A program made the translations under genes and the position numbers. The notes under the pieces were generated by a model. The model had not been told where the DNA came from. It did not search any database and saw only the letters and a list, made by a program, of their open reading frames with translations. A stretch of DNA of 64,000 bases from Oceanospirillaceae bacterium (GTDB lineage Bacteria > Pseudomonadota > Gammaproteobacteria > Pseudomonadales > Balneatricaceae), in assembly GCA_013215505.1 (NCBI GenBank), contig JABSQZ010000010.1, positions 62,001 through 126,000 on the forward strand. Reading direction: 5' to 3'. Positions 37,612 to 47,147 of the stretch are shown here, piece by piece; the stretch's first letter is position 1, and every line of letters begins with the position of its first letter.

Positions 37612-39270
37612 ATGAAATTAGCTACCAAGTTAATATCTGTACAATTTATTTTTGTCTTTGTATTAATTTTGGGCGCTTTCCTTGCCACTTATTTTTATGC
37701 GATTCCACATCTAAATAAACTTGAAACTCAACAGGGGATAAAAAATCTGTCCCGGGTCGAGAATCGTATAAATCAAGAGCTGGAACTAATGTCCATTCTG
37801 GCCTCAGATTGGGCCGAGTGGGATGATACATACAACTATGTAGTTGATTTAAACAAAGCCTATGAAACATCTAACTTAGTCGACAACTCACTCTTCGAGC
37901 TGAAAATTGATTTTATATTTATTGTACAAGTCAACGGCACAGTCATCTGGAAGCAATTTTCAGACAGAGTTGACAGCCTTGCCAGCGACCCGCTTTGGCA
38001 TGACACTCATTGGAATATTAAACATCCCATCATCGCTTTAATGCAGCAAAAACAGCAGGGAATTTTGTATAGCCCATTAGGTCCATTACTGGTAGCAGGG
38101 TCGCCAGTGCTTAACAGCCAGGGAGAGGGAAAAAGCCGCGGATATTTGTTTTTTGGCAAACTGCTTACTGCGGAGATTGTTGATAAATTTTCCACCAACC
38201 TGGAGTTTCCCATCCAGCTAATAGTTAACGATTCTGGTCATAAAGAAGAGGTCCACTTAATCACTCATCATAAGAAGATCATTCACGGTCAAATAGGGCT
38301 GAATGATGACAGCGGGAAATTCATTTCAGTTAGTATTGAGCAACAGCGACCGTTCTATCAGCAGGCGATAAGCACCATAAAATATGCCCTGTATATTGTC
38401 TTAGCCATTGGTTTTGTTTGCTCATTGCTATTTTTTTATATACTTAAACGTTTACTAATCAGTCCCATTTTGGAGCTACAACACCAGGCTGATCAATTTG
38501 GCAAAGATCAGAATGCTATTCCCAGTAAGCTATTACATAGAGACGATGAATTGGGCCAATTATCTATATCCCTGGTAAATATGGCCCGCGAGCTTAATAG
38601 AAGTTGGGGGCTGCTGGAGAAAGAAAAGAATGAATATATGGATGCCAGTTATACTGACCCACTGACTCAGCTAAAAAACCGCCGTTATTTGGAATCTTTA
38701 CTTTCAAAAGAACAAACCTGGCGCACTCCTAAGCACTGGTCATTCTTGACCTTAGATATCGATCATTTTAAGAAAATTAATGACAGCAGAGGCCATCACG
38801 TAGGCGACGTAGTATTACAGCAATTATCTGCACTACTGTCGGATGTCTGTCGCTCTGCAGATATCGTATTTCGCACCGGAGGCGAAGAATTTGTGGTGGT
38901 CTGTGAAGGTACTAACCAATCGCAAAGTTGTATTGTTGCCGAGAGGATAAGAATAGCCGTAGAGAGTTTTAATTTTGGCCCGGCAGATAACAGTTTTAAA
39001 ATCACTTGCTCAATAGGTTTTTATTCGACCTATAACAATAAAACCAAAGTAGATTGGCAGGCCAAATTACAACTGGCGGATTATGCGATGTATGCCGCTA
39101 AGAAAAGCGGCAGAAACACATGGGTTGGCCTGGCTAAGAACGAGCATTATGATTTCCTCCCCGATTTCACACTACCCAATGAAATCAGTCCATTAGAGTA
39201 TGATATTGAAGATCAGAAATTTGTAGTATTTTCCTCTGTTGAAGATTTCACAAACATCCGCTGGCAGTAA
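37612..39270 (+). CDS. CHASE4-HAMP-GGDEF diguanylate cyclase
   Basis: A 552-residue inner-membrane sensor cyclase. It has a helix at about residues 8-31, a periplasmic CHASE4-like domain (marker DWAEWDDTYNYV), a second helix (about 256-281), a HAMP segment, and a GGDEF domain whose active site reads GGEEF near residue 423, a functional variant. The inhibitory site RSAD lies five residues before it. A roughly 45-residue tail follows the domain. It is monocistronic. Confidence 0.93.
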   Translation: MKLATKLISVQFIFVFVLILGAFLATYFYAIPHLNKLETQQGIKNLSRVENRINQELELMSILASDWAEWDDTYNYVVDLNKAYETSNLVDNSLFELKIDFIFIVQVNGTVIWKQFSDRVDSLASDPLWHDTHWNIKHPIIALMQQKQQGILYSPLGPLLVAGSPVLNSQGEGKSRGYLFFGKLLTAEIVDKFSTNLEFPIQLIVNDSGHKEEVHLITHHKKIIHGQIGLNDDSGKFISVSIEQQRPFYQQAISTIKYALYIVLAIGFVCSLLFFYILKRLLISPILELQHQADQFGKDQNAIPSKLLHRDDELGQLSISLVNMARELNRSWGLLEKEKNEYMDASYTDPLTQLKNRRYLESLLSKEQTWRTPKHWSFLTLDIDHFKKINDSRGHHVGDVVLQQLSALLSDVCRSADIVFRTGGEEFVVVCEGTNQSQSCIVAERIRIAVESFNFGPADNSFKITCSIGFYSTYNNKTKVDWQAKLQLADYAMYAAKKSGRNTWVGLAKNEHYDFLPDFTLPNEISPLEYDIEDQKFVVFSSVEDFTNIRWQ

Positions 39271-39525
39271 TAAGCACAGACTAAAGCTGTTTATCTGCCG
39301 CTGCAGCGATAATTTTCATCTCTTAAAGCTACCACTTAGCGCTACACTCAAGGTGCTATTAATATTATCTGGTAAACTGCTATTAGACTGACTAATCTTT
39401 TGATTTATGTCATAAAACTGTCTTTATATCCGCTGTAAAATAAAGTCGTAACTGCTGGATAAGCCGTTTTAAAATTGCTAATTACGTTTTAATAGCCACC
39501 CTTATTTTTTGAGATTGATATCACT

Positions 39526-41097
39526 ATGCTGGAAATACTGTATTTTTGTAGCGCATTTATCTGCGGTTTTATCGTTTTTCAGTGTCGCCTGCCGCCGTTA
39601 ATTGGCTTTTTAGCAGCGGGCTTTATACTGCACAGTTTAGGCTACCGCGCTACCGAACTTCTGCATAACAGCGCCTCGCTCGGGGTAACTTTACTGCTGT
39701 TTTCCATAGGACTTAAGCTACAAGTTAAAACATTAACTAAATTTTATGTCTGGGCACCCTCATCGCTACACTTAGTGCTGTCGAGCTGTATATTCAGCGC
39801 GCTAGTGATGTTATTAGCGCGCTTCTCACTGCCTTTGTTTGTGGACCTGAACTTAGAAACCGCATTACTGATAGGTTTTGCTTTTAGTTTCTCAAGCACA
39901 GTGTTTGCCGTAAAAGTGCTTGAACAGCGCGGAGAAATGGCCAGTTTTCACGGCAAGTTATCCATTGGCATACTAGTGATGCAAGACTTGTTTGCGGTAG
40001 TCTTTTTAGCGATCAGCACTGGACAAATACCGAATTTTTGGTCACTGGGGATATTAATACTGCTACCAGTATTACGACCGATTATGTACCTGATCCTCGA
40101 CAGATCAAAACACGGTGAATTATTACCACTGTTTGGGTTTTTCTTCTCGTTGTTAATAGGTTATCAGCTGTTTGAGTTCGCAGGATTAAAAGGCGACTTA
40201 GGCGTTCTGATTGTCGGTATGTTATTTGCCCCGCATAAAAAATCTGCTGAGCTGGCAAAGTCGTTGCTGAGCTTTAAAGACCTGATGCTAGTAGGTTTCT
40301 TCTTGAGCATTGGTTTAAATGCGACACTCTCGATTGAAGTATTGTCAGCCGCAGTTATCTTAGTGATGATATTGCCGATTAAAGTACTGCTCTATTACCT
40401 GCTGACTAATCTGTTCAAGTTACGCGCTCGAACTTCTCTGCTAAATGCGTTTACTTTATCTAACTACAGTGAGTTCGGCTTGATAGTTTGCGCTTTAGCA
40501 GCCAGTAATGATTGGGTTTCCAACCAGTGGTTAGCCGTCGTCGGTATTGCGTTATCTCTGAGTTTCATTATTGCCACACCACTGAATACTAATGCCAATT
40601 TCATCTACGCCAGATATGAAAACTGGCTGTGTAAATTCGAATCTAAACAGCGTTTGTCTATAGAGCGCCCCGTGGAGCTCGGCAATGCGCAAGTCTTAAT
40701 CTTTGGCATGGGCCGCATAGGTACAGGTGCCTACGAAACTCTCAGCCAGCACTACCCCAATGCAGTCACTGGCGTTGATATCAATCAACAGAGTATTGAC
40801 CAACACCTTCAGCAACATCGCACTGTGATATTAGCCGATGCCACAGACCCGGATTTCTGGCAGAGTATTAATCATTCCAAAGTACAAGTGGTGCTGTTGG
40901 CGATGTCTAAACATGTACAAAACTTACTGGCCCTGGAGCAGTTACAAGCTTCAGGCTTTCAGGGCAAGGTATCGGCGATTGCCTTTTACCCGGATCAGCA
41001 GAAAGAGTTAGAAGAATTAGGGGTCGATAGCACCTACAATTTTTATCGCGCTGCAGGCAGCGGCTTTGCCGAACATGTTACTGAGACTTTATCTTAG
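39526..41097 (+). CDS. CPA2-family cation:proton antiporter with TrkA-N domain (Kef/YbaL-like)
   Basis: A 523-residue membrane protein with about 12-13 helices to residue 365, then a Rossmann-type RCK/TrkA-N domain (VLIFGMGRIGTGAYETLSQ with the GxGxxG nucleotide motif). This is the layout of glutathione-gated K+ efflux systems and YbaL. The C-terminus stops after the RCK-N part, so there is no RCK-C domain. No KefF/KefG-type ancillary gene is adjacent. Probable function is K+ or Na+/H+ exchange under stress. Confidence 0.9.
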   Translation: MLEILYFCSAFICGFIVFQCRLPPLIGFLAAGFILHSLGYRATELLHNSASLGVTLLLFSIGLKLQVKTLTKFYVWAPSSLHLVLSSCIFSALVMLLARFSLPLFVDLNLETALLIGFAFSFSSTVFAVKVLEQRGEMASFHGKLSIGILVMQDLFAVVFLAISTGQIPNFWSLGILILLPVLRPIMYLILDRSKHGELLPLFGFFFSLLIGYQLFEFAGLKGDLGVLIVGMLFAPHKKSAELAKSLLSFKDLMLVGFFLSIGLNATLSIEVLSAAVILVMILPIKVLLYYLLTNLFKLRARTSLLNAFTLSNYSEFGLIVCALAASNDWVSNQWLAVVGIALSLSFIIATPLNTNANFIYARYENWLCKFESKQRLSIERPVELGNAQVLIFGMGRIGTGAYETLSQHYPNAVTGVDINQQSIDQHLQQHRTVILADATDPDFWQSINHSKVQVVLLAMSKHVQNLLALEQLQASGFQGKVSAIAFYPDQQKELEELGVDSTYNFYRAAGSGFAEHVTETLS

Positions 41098-41138
41098 CCG
41101 AGTGAGTTACTTGCGATAGCGCTGTGTCAGATGGCATT

Positions 41139-41882
41139 TTAATGCTTATTTTTTAGCGCCGCACCGAGTAAAGAAAAATAATCACCAAAGGTCTGACAGA
41201 TTAACTGCCTCTGCTTGCCTTGAGGATACAGACCAAGTTTTGCCTCTTCATTGTTGAGAGTATCACCGACTAAAAATCTATTGTTAACTTGGCTATCAAA
41301 GACAAAGGCCTCAAAAGCCCTGGCACAGAGTTCCTCAGGTTTGCTGTAATAATTAGTCCCTAACTTGCGATCAACCTCAGCACTGGCTTTAAACAACGCG
41401 CTGGGCTGTTGTTCATTTTCGGCTAACATGATGGCATTTAAGCAGCGGTAGAATTTGTCGTTTAACGAGTGTGCTATCGGCGTTGCATCGCTCAGCCAGG
41501 CCTTTGAGGCAAACATTCCCGGGGGACAATCGCTGTAGACTTTGTCGGCTAAATAGTGATCAAAGGCGTGAAACCACTCGTGAGCAATGCTACCCGGACC
41601 GGCATTTTTCGCCAGTGAAAAGCAGCGACGCCCCGGATCGTAGTGCGCCGCCACACCCGGTCTGCCACCTATGCCATACTGAAATGACAAACTGCCTCGC
41701 AGGGAAATAACCAGCTCAGGGCATTGTAATGCACTCATTAAGTCCACCAACGCTGAATAGAACTTAGCCGCCGATCTGTCCCGTTCAGCCGCAGTCACCC
41801 AGCGACCGATAGAGATACTGCGAAAATCAAAGCGTCTGCGCACTTCGACAAAGCTGAGGGGGCTGGAAGTTGTTGCTAACAT
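41139..41882 (-). CDS. Zincin-like protein (CLCA_X/LPD1-type), probable metallopeptidase
   Basis: A 247-residue protein with a zincin motif HEWFHAFDHY (HExxH form) near residue 117, followed by a downstream acidic helix ELCARAFEAFV that would supply the third zinc ligand. This layout matches the CLCA_X/LPD1 group of uncharacterised metallopeptidase-like proteins, some of which are phage- or plasmid-associated. No signal peptide is visible. ATG at 41882; a TTG extension to 41897 is possible. Convergent with the antiporter gene; biological role unknown. Confidence 0.65.
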   Translation of the reverse strand: MLATTSSPLSFVEVRRRFDFRSISIGRWVTAAERDRSAAKFYSALVDLMSALQCPELVISLRGSLSFQYGIGGRPGVAAHYDPGRRCFSLAKNAGPGSIAHEWFHAFDHYLADKVYSDCPPGMFASKAWLSDATPIAHSLNDKFYRCLNAIMLAENEQQPSALFKASAEVDRKLGTNYYSKPEELCARAFEAFVFDSQVNNRFLVGDTLNNEEAKLGLYPQGKQRQLICQTFGDYFSLLGAALKNKH

Positions 41883-42075
41883 CGGGGGTACCGACAATAT
41901 AAAAAGAACTTCATTGGCTCTATCAACTTACTATTTTAGCCATGCAAAAACATGCATGCATTTAATTTAATGGGCTAACTGGAGGTCTAAATTCAGCTGT
42001 TGCAAACAAATCTGCCCAAAAACACCCAGTACGCCCCCGCTAATTGCTGCATTATACAAGTGGCTATCGGATGCA

Positions 42076-42315
42076 TCAGTGAGTTGTCAAAAGGCCATCG
42101 CTGCGGATTTGCTCCATTAATTGTTCACGGATTTCTGGGTCCAGGTTAAGATGATCGATGCCCCCGTTGGCACGAATCTCTTCAAGAGTGGTTTTAACAA
42201 TGGTTATATTTTCGTCATTCAGTGCATTAGCTATCATTAATTCCTCGACATCACTGACGGATGAGGAAACAGCTTCTAACAGTTTAGTATTCAGATCACT
42301 GTCCTTTTTTGACAT
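42076..42315 (-). CDS. Small hypothetical protein (79 aa)
   Basis: Not recognised. A 79-residue acidic, helix-rich protein starting MSKKDSDLNTKLLEAVSSS, with AGGATGG upstream of the ATG at 42315. The frame extends to 42393 without a good start. No membrane segment or metal motif. It stands alone. Confidence 0.6.
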   Translation of the reverse strand: MSKKDSDLNTKLLEAVSSSVSDVEELMIANALNDENITIVKTTLEEIRANGGIDHLNLDPEIREQLMEQIRSDGLLTTH

Positions 42316-42673
42316 ATTGAAAATCCATCCTCTATAAAAACAAATTGCTAATCGACAAGCTCTAATATGGCCACAGATATTAATTGGAAACAATCATATT
42401 TTGTGTTTTCTGTATTTCCCGGTCAGACAGAGCATCCTGTTTCTAAGCTGCACAGCAGAATGATTATAGTAACAGGCCTAGACTAAGGAAATACTTGATT
42501 AGATGCTGCATCGCTAAGAAGGGGTTTATTCCTCTATATTCACAGTATTGGAATATTTCCAAAAACCGAATCGAATAAGTCACTAAAAGTCCTACATATA
42601 TCCCAAAAAACATAACCTTCTGCTTGGTAATGCTATACAATCTCGCCGCTTCTAGATCCAGCAAAGAGGCACT
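42316..42673. other. 358-bp intergenic region
   Basis: AT-rich, no supported gene. It must hold the promoters of the divergent small hypothetical gene and the DUF952-cupin gene. Confidence 0.5.
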
Positions 42674-43564
42674 ATGTCTAATCCATCCGAACCTTGTATT
42701 TTCCACATTGCCACCCGCGATCAGGTCGCTGCTGTACTCTCGGACACTTCCTACACTTCTCCCAGTTTGACCAGTGAAGGCTTTATGCATTTTTGCCACG
42801 CCCACCAAGTTAAGAATGTTGTGGCTACTTTTTACCCTTTAGAACAGGATTTGAAGCTATTGGTGGTTGATGTAGACTCGCTGCAGTCAGAGTTACGCTA
42901 TGAAGCCCCGGCCACAGCTCTGCCAGAGGGCATTTTCACTGAGTTTTTTGCTACACAGCTGTTCCCGCATTTATATGGCCCCTTAGATGTCGATGCTATT
43001 ATCGATGTGATTGACTTTGAGCACTTTGACGGCCAGAGCGTGCATGCTGATACAGCGGCGATGTTGCGACATTACCGTTTTGACCGGCTGCCGGTTGAAG
43101 GCACATTGTTCAAAAGTACCTGGCGGGCTGAGCAAGCTTCTATCCATGATGGCCCGGCGGGTACCGCAATGATTGGCCTGTATGCAAACCAGCCGCAGAG
43201 TTTGTCTTGTTTTCACAAACTCGATTATGACGAAGTTTGGCATGTATACGGTGGCGATGCTTTTACCCTTTTTCTATTATTCCCCGACGGGCGCAGCACT
43301 GAGATCACAATGGGACCGAATCTCTTAGCAGGAGATAAAGTACAGTTTGTGGTGCCTGCCGGAGTATGGCAGGCTGGCTGCCTCAATGAGGGCGGACGCT
43401 TCGCCCTGTTTGGCTGCACTATGGCACCCGGGTTTATCGGCACTTGTTTTGAGGCGGGCACCGCTGCAGAGCTCACTGCACTGTATCCGAGTAAAGCTGA
43501 GATAATTAACAAGTTATCAGTCAATGGTCATGAAAAGGTGATGCCGGAAGGGTTTGCGCAATAA
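42674..43564 (+). CDS. DUF952-cupin (DUF985) fusion protein
   Basis: A 296-residue two-domain protein. Residues 1-110 match DUF952 (IFHIATRDQ, then SEGFMHFCHAHQV), a small domain often seen in glutathione-S-transferase-like or enzyme-fusion settings. Residues 125-290 are a DUF985-type cupin (LYANQPQSLSCFHKLDYDEVWHVYGGDAFTL, PAGVWQAGC, FALFGCTMAPGF). Both domains are uncharacterised biochemically. GAGG 5 nt before the ATG. Monocistronic, with a hairpin 140 bp downstream. Confidence 0.82.
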   Translation: MSNPSEPCIFHIATRDQVAAVLSDTSYTSPSLTSEGFMHFCHAHQVKNVVATFYPLEQDLKLLVVDVDSLQSELRYEAPATALPEGIFTEFFATQLFPHLYGPLDVDAIIDVIDFEHFDGQSVHADTAAMLRHYRFDRLPVEGTLFKSTWRAEQASIHDGPAGTAMIGLYANQPQSLSCFHKLDYDEVWHVYGGDAFTLFLLFPDGRSTEITMGPNLLAGDKVQFVVPAGVWQAGCLNEGGRFALFGCTMAPGFIGTCFEAGTAAELTALYPSKAEIINKLSVNGHEKVMPEGFAQ

Positions 43565-44154
43565 TAGCGAGTAGACAGCCTTGAGCGGATAAATGGTCGA
43601 TGCAGTACAGCCCTGAGCGCATAAAAGCCGAGTAGCGAGACTATCCTACTACGCATGCAGGAAAGCGAATTAATTGGTACTTTAGACAGTAACAATCAAA
43701 ACCTCTGTTGCAAGATTAAAAATTTGCAACAGATGCTTAGATAAGTGCCCGGCTTTAGCGCACCACTTATCTCTTTTAACCCGTTAACCCTTCATTTATT
43801 GATCTCGATGACACTTGTTAATCTAGTCAATAATAGATAACGGTATAAGTCGTGTGGGAGTGTCGGCAAATATCATCTTTGCAAGTGCAGACATTATTCA
43901 GCGTACAACGGTAATCCTTTAAGAGTGATTTTCTCCAGGACAAATAAATCCTGCTCAGAACCTTCCCCTTACATACAATGTATTCAGGTTGTATTGCGTT
44001 TTTCCGGACTATGTCAGTTACTCACTTGCAATGAGCAATCTGGCTTAACCGATGGCGGCTCTTAACCTACAGCGGACACTCAAGAAGGCTATCCAGAGGC
44101 CGGTTCAACCGGCATTTGAGGAGCACAGCTTTATCAATTCTAGAACAATTATGT
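43565..44154. other. 590-bp intergenic region with a perfect hairpin
   Basis: No supported gene. It holds a perfect 10-bp inverted repeat TCTGTTGCAA-N10-TTGCAACAGA at 43704-43733, and a second dyad AGATAAGTG/CACTTATCT close by at about 43740-43773. There is no T-run after either. They may mark the end of the cupin transcript or a structured RNA. Confidence 0.5.
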
Positions 44155-44889
44155 CTAAATAGTTTGATAAAACGGTGTGTAAATATCAGTGAACATATGT
44201 TTCTGACGAAGTTGGAAGCTGCCATCAACAATGCGAGCTTTCTTAATTCGATCTATTCGGAACACTCGGGATGACAACCGAAGGTGATCCCAAGCTATGA
44301 TATACCATATAGGCCAATTCAAGAGTATATACTGCGCTTCAATCACTCGAAGGGTTCGTCCCCCTGCCTCGGATTGGTATTCGATCTCCAGGCAATTCTG
44401 TCGTAAAAATGATTCCGCTATGCTCTCGGAAATTTGTTGTGCCGGGGTAGTGTAATTAGATATTACATTTGCTTTCGCATTGTCGCCAATCATTATACGT
44501 TTACGAAGATTGCTGACTGCGTTGCGCTGCTTTTCAGGGAAGGCTTGGAAAAGTTTCTGCCTGATACCTTTCAGATTGCTAGTGAGTAGTGGTGATTGCA
44601 GGGACTCCATAATCGCTAACGAGAGTATCAATTCAACGACCTCCTGATGGTTTAAATTCAGGCGCGAAATTCCCCACCTGCCATTCAATCGAATCCCTCC
44701 CCCACGCCCCCTGTCCGACTCAATTGGATAACCGGCATGCCTTAGCTCTGCCAACTCACGCATCAAAGTACGCTGGCTAATACCCAGGTGCTCGCGTAAG
44801 TCTGAGGTCTTCCAGTGCTCCTCAGATTGAAGCAGGCCGATGAGACGGTTACGCCGCTCAGCGCGTCGATCAAAGCTGGAATTTATCAT
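44155..44889 (-). CDS. WYL-domain (YafY/DeoR-type) transcriptional regulator
   Basis: A 244-residue regulator with an N-terminal HTH (RRNRLIGLLQSEEHWKTSDL, then GISQRTLMRELAELRHAGYPI) and a C-terminal WYL-like effector domain (segment LLNWPIWYIIAWDHLRLSSRVFRIDRI). ATG at 44889 is chosen because it places the HTH at the N-terminus; the frame is open to 45027. It is divergent from the GST gene, with a palindrome directly upstream of its start, indicating control of that gene and of itself. Confidence 0.85.
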   Translation of the reverse strand: MINSSFDRRAERRNRLIGLLQSEEHWKTSDLREHLGISQRTLMRELAELRHAGYPIESDRGRGGGIRLNGRWGISRLNLNHQEVVELILSLAIMESLQSPLLTSNLKGIRQKLFQAFPEKQRNAVSNLRKRIMIGDNAKANVISNYTTPAQQISESIAESFLRQNCLEIEYQSEAGGRTLRVIEAQYILLNWPIWYIIAWDHLRLSSRVFRIDRIKKARIVDGSFQLRQKHMFTDIYTPFYQTI

Positions 44890-44897
44890 TAATCTAA

Positions 44898-44916
44898 TAT
44901 GCCATATAACGGCATA
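44898..44916. promoter_or_regulatory. Candidate WYL-regulator operator
   Basis: Perfect dyad TATGCC-N7-GGCATA, 8 bp upstream of the regulator's start codon in the divergent interval with the GST gene. Confidence 0.5.
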
Positions 44917-45025
44917 ATTTACCATATACTTGAAACCAGTGGGAATATTCCACTTTAAATGGAAATAGTCCATAGTAATCAATGCATCTTTCAACTTCGC
45001 CATATCGCTACCAGGAACTCTACAC

Positions 45026-45631
45026 ATGAAGCACTACTACAATCCAATGAGCAGGGCGGTCACCACTGACTGGATGCTCAAAGAGCTCGATGCTCAGCAC
45101 CAACAAATCCTCATCGACTTTACTACTGGCGAGAATAATTCGTCGGACTTTCGGAAAATCAATCCGATGGGCAAGCTACCCGTACTTGTGGATGATGGAA
45201 TAGTGGTTACGGAAGTAGCTGCCATCTGTGCATACCTCGCTGACAAGTTTCCACAAAAGAGGCTAGCACCTGAAATAGGCTCCGTTGACCGTGCGACTTA
45301 TTATCGCTATTTGTTTGTCACAAGTAACACAATTGAGCCAGCATTTTCACTCACAGCTTCTGGATTAGAGCACCCCGAGCCCGCGTCGGCTGGATGGGGG
45401 GATATGCCACGTGTATTGGCAACTATAGAGGCGATGACTCCCGAAACTGGTTGGGCGCTTGGCGAGCAATTCACCGCTGCCGACGTAGTTTTTGGCGGTC
45501 TGCTGGACTTCTCAATGGTCTTTAAGTTGGTCGATGCATCGCCTAAGGTTGCTGCCTATGTATCGCGTATCCGACAACGACCGTCATATCGAGAGACCCA
45601 TGGAGCATTCATCGAAATGGCTGATAAGTAA
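45026..45631 (+). CDS. Glutathione S-transferase family protein
   Basis: A 201-residue cytosolic GST: N-terminal thioredoxin-like domain with MKHYYNPMSRAVTTDWMLKEL and the cis-proline region NPMGKLPVL, then the glutathione-gamma-Glu site VTEVAAICAYLADKFP, and a helical C-terminal domain with FTAADVVFGGLLDF. AGGA 9 nt upstream. Divergent from a WYL regulator, so expression is probably ligand-inducible (xenobiotic or electrophile). Confidence 0.92.
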   Translation: MKHYYNPMSRAVTTDWMLKELDAQHQQILIDFTTGENNSSDFRKINPMGKLPVLVDDGIVVTEVAAICAYLADKFPQKRLAPEIGSVDRATYYRYLFVTSNTIEPAFSLTASGLEHPEPASAGWGDMPRVLATIEAMTPETGWALGEQFTAADVVFGGLLDFSMVFKLVDASPKVAAYVSRIRQRPSYRETHGAFIEMADK

Positions 45632-45662
45632 AAAGAACGCCTTACAAGGACGTTAGACAACA

Positions 45663-46225
45663 ATGGCTATCATTGAAATCAAACGTCCGCAAGATCTCGC
45701 GGGTTTGCGCCGACTTGCCCTCTGTGCACAAGGTTTACTTCAAGCGTAACTCTATGGGACGGGTTTGCCAGGGGCAGGTAAAGAGATTAACCCTATAGGG
45801 TATGTACAGATCGATACCCTATAGGTGGTGGAACGAGCACAGCATCATGTTTTTCACTCTAGAGTGCGCAAATTCAAGCCAGCTATGACAAATACAAATT
45901 AGCAGTGGTCGTTATTTACAATCGAAACTGCTGAACTCGAACGATCCCCTCCGCAGTTGAGTAATCGCATGTCAATTCTTTCACCGCTCGACAACAGTGT
46001 CATCCAGCGTCAACAGCTCAAAGCCCTGTTCAATTTGACTATCAAATAGAATGCTAAGTGCCCGCAGTCAAGCGTCACTATGGTTACTTTAGCCTACCTC
46101 TACTGTATCGAGGTGAATTTATTGGACCTATGGATTGTAAAACTCATCGAAAAACCAGTCATTTAGAGATCAAATTACTGCATTTTGAACAACATAAATT
46201 TGCTGAAGAGTTAATCCTTGCCTAA
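45663..46225 (+). pseudogene. Decayed YcaQ/AlkZ-family (winged-helix DNA glycosylase) pseudogene
   Basis: The remnant begins in one frame at 45663 with IKRPQDLAGLRRLALCAQG, then after an in-frame TAA continues through NPIGYVQIDTL, TAG, VVERAQHHVFHSRVRKFKP, TAG. This is the N-terminal pattern of YcaQ-type crosslink-repair glycosylases (ARRLAL-AQG, GYVQIDT, VVERAHHH). After a gap, the C-terminal pattern appears: LSPLDNSVIQRQ, KALFN, then after frame changes VPAVKRHYGYF, LPLLYRGEFIGPMDCKTHRK and a terminal TAA at 46223. The family is about 390 residues, so a large middle part is deleted. At least three stops and one frameshift show it is dead. Confidence 0.85.
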
Positions 46226-46450
46226 AATCAACAATGACCACTTTTGGCCGTGAATAGCCCCCGTCAATCCTTATAGTCTGATAACGTTGCAGAATTTAAG
46301 CAGTCTCGTATGCAACTTTATTTTTCTGTTCAGGGTTTTGAATGTCTCAAATTAGCACTTGTAGAGTTGTTTAATATGAATTTCTATTCCTCGACCACAC
46401 TCACTCGCCACTGATTGCCTGCACAAAGATTGGCGAGTAGCTAGTTTTTA

Positions 46451-46783
46451 TTATGACAACCCTCCTTTGGATAACATCTTCTCTATATCAGCAACGATAT
46501 TTTCTACACTGTTGATGCCATCCGTATCTAGACCAGCCTCTTTAGCTATGTCGTATACCATATCTAGCTGCTCTGACAGTATCTGGGGTGAGAATCCATC
46601 GACTACTTTTATACCAAATTGTTGAGCTAACATGATTACATCTGCTCTGTTCAGTATCGTTGATCCTTGATCACCCATATCTATGTATACGGTTTCATGA
46701 GTAGGGTCATCTGCATTCTCATGGGCTACATCAATTATGTCTTCGTCATGCCAGGCATGACCCTTAATCTTGTTCGTCATCAT
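46451..46783 (-). CDS. Hypothetical protein (110 aa)
   Basis: Not recognised. A 110-residue acidic soluble protein with a conserved-looking core, HETVYIDMGDQGSTILNRADVIMLAQQFGI, and a helical C-terminus. AGGATAAA precedes two possible ATGs (46783, 46780). It lies alone next to the glycosylase pseudogene, in a region whose neighbours look like accessory DNA. Confidence 0.6.
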   Translation of the reverse strand: MMTNKIKGHAWHDEDIIDVAHENADDPTHETVYIDMGDQGSTILNRADVIMLAQQFGIKVVDGFSPQILSEQLDMVYDIAKEAGLDTDGINSVENIVADIEKMLSKGGLS

Positions 46784-47147
46784 TTTATCCTAAATTATCC
46801 ATCACACGCTTTCAGTCATATTCCTATGAAAACGTTCTATTGTTAGCCCGACACTTCAAGATACTATCAAACGTTCAATACTATCGTGCGCCATAATAAC
46901 ATTATCTCGAATAATGCTAGGTTGAGACACTATAAAATTTCCGCTGTTGCTGCACTGTCCATTACCAGTCACATTCTTACGCTAGTTAAGCTGGCTTGGA
47001 AGCTGCGGGGCCTGACACCTAGCAGCCTTTCAAAGAACCTGACTAAATGGGTTTTGAGAACAAAATAGCTGTCTAGAAAACTAGGGCCTCACGACTTTGC
47101 AGCAGAGGAATTGTGCGATTGAAGTTAAAGATATTACAATCGCATCG
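46784..47147. other. 364-bp intergenic region
   Basis: No supported gene. A 60-codon frame at 46886-47068 lacks a ribosome site and shows no recognisable family; it is treated as chance. Confidence 0.5.

Noticed and set aside
43704-43773. Integron attC-like sites, because of paired dyads
   Set aside because: The core GTTRRRY and its complement are missing and there are no gene cassettes or integrase.
46886-47068. 60-codon forward ORF
   Set aside because: No ribosome site, no family and biased composition; most likely chance.
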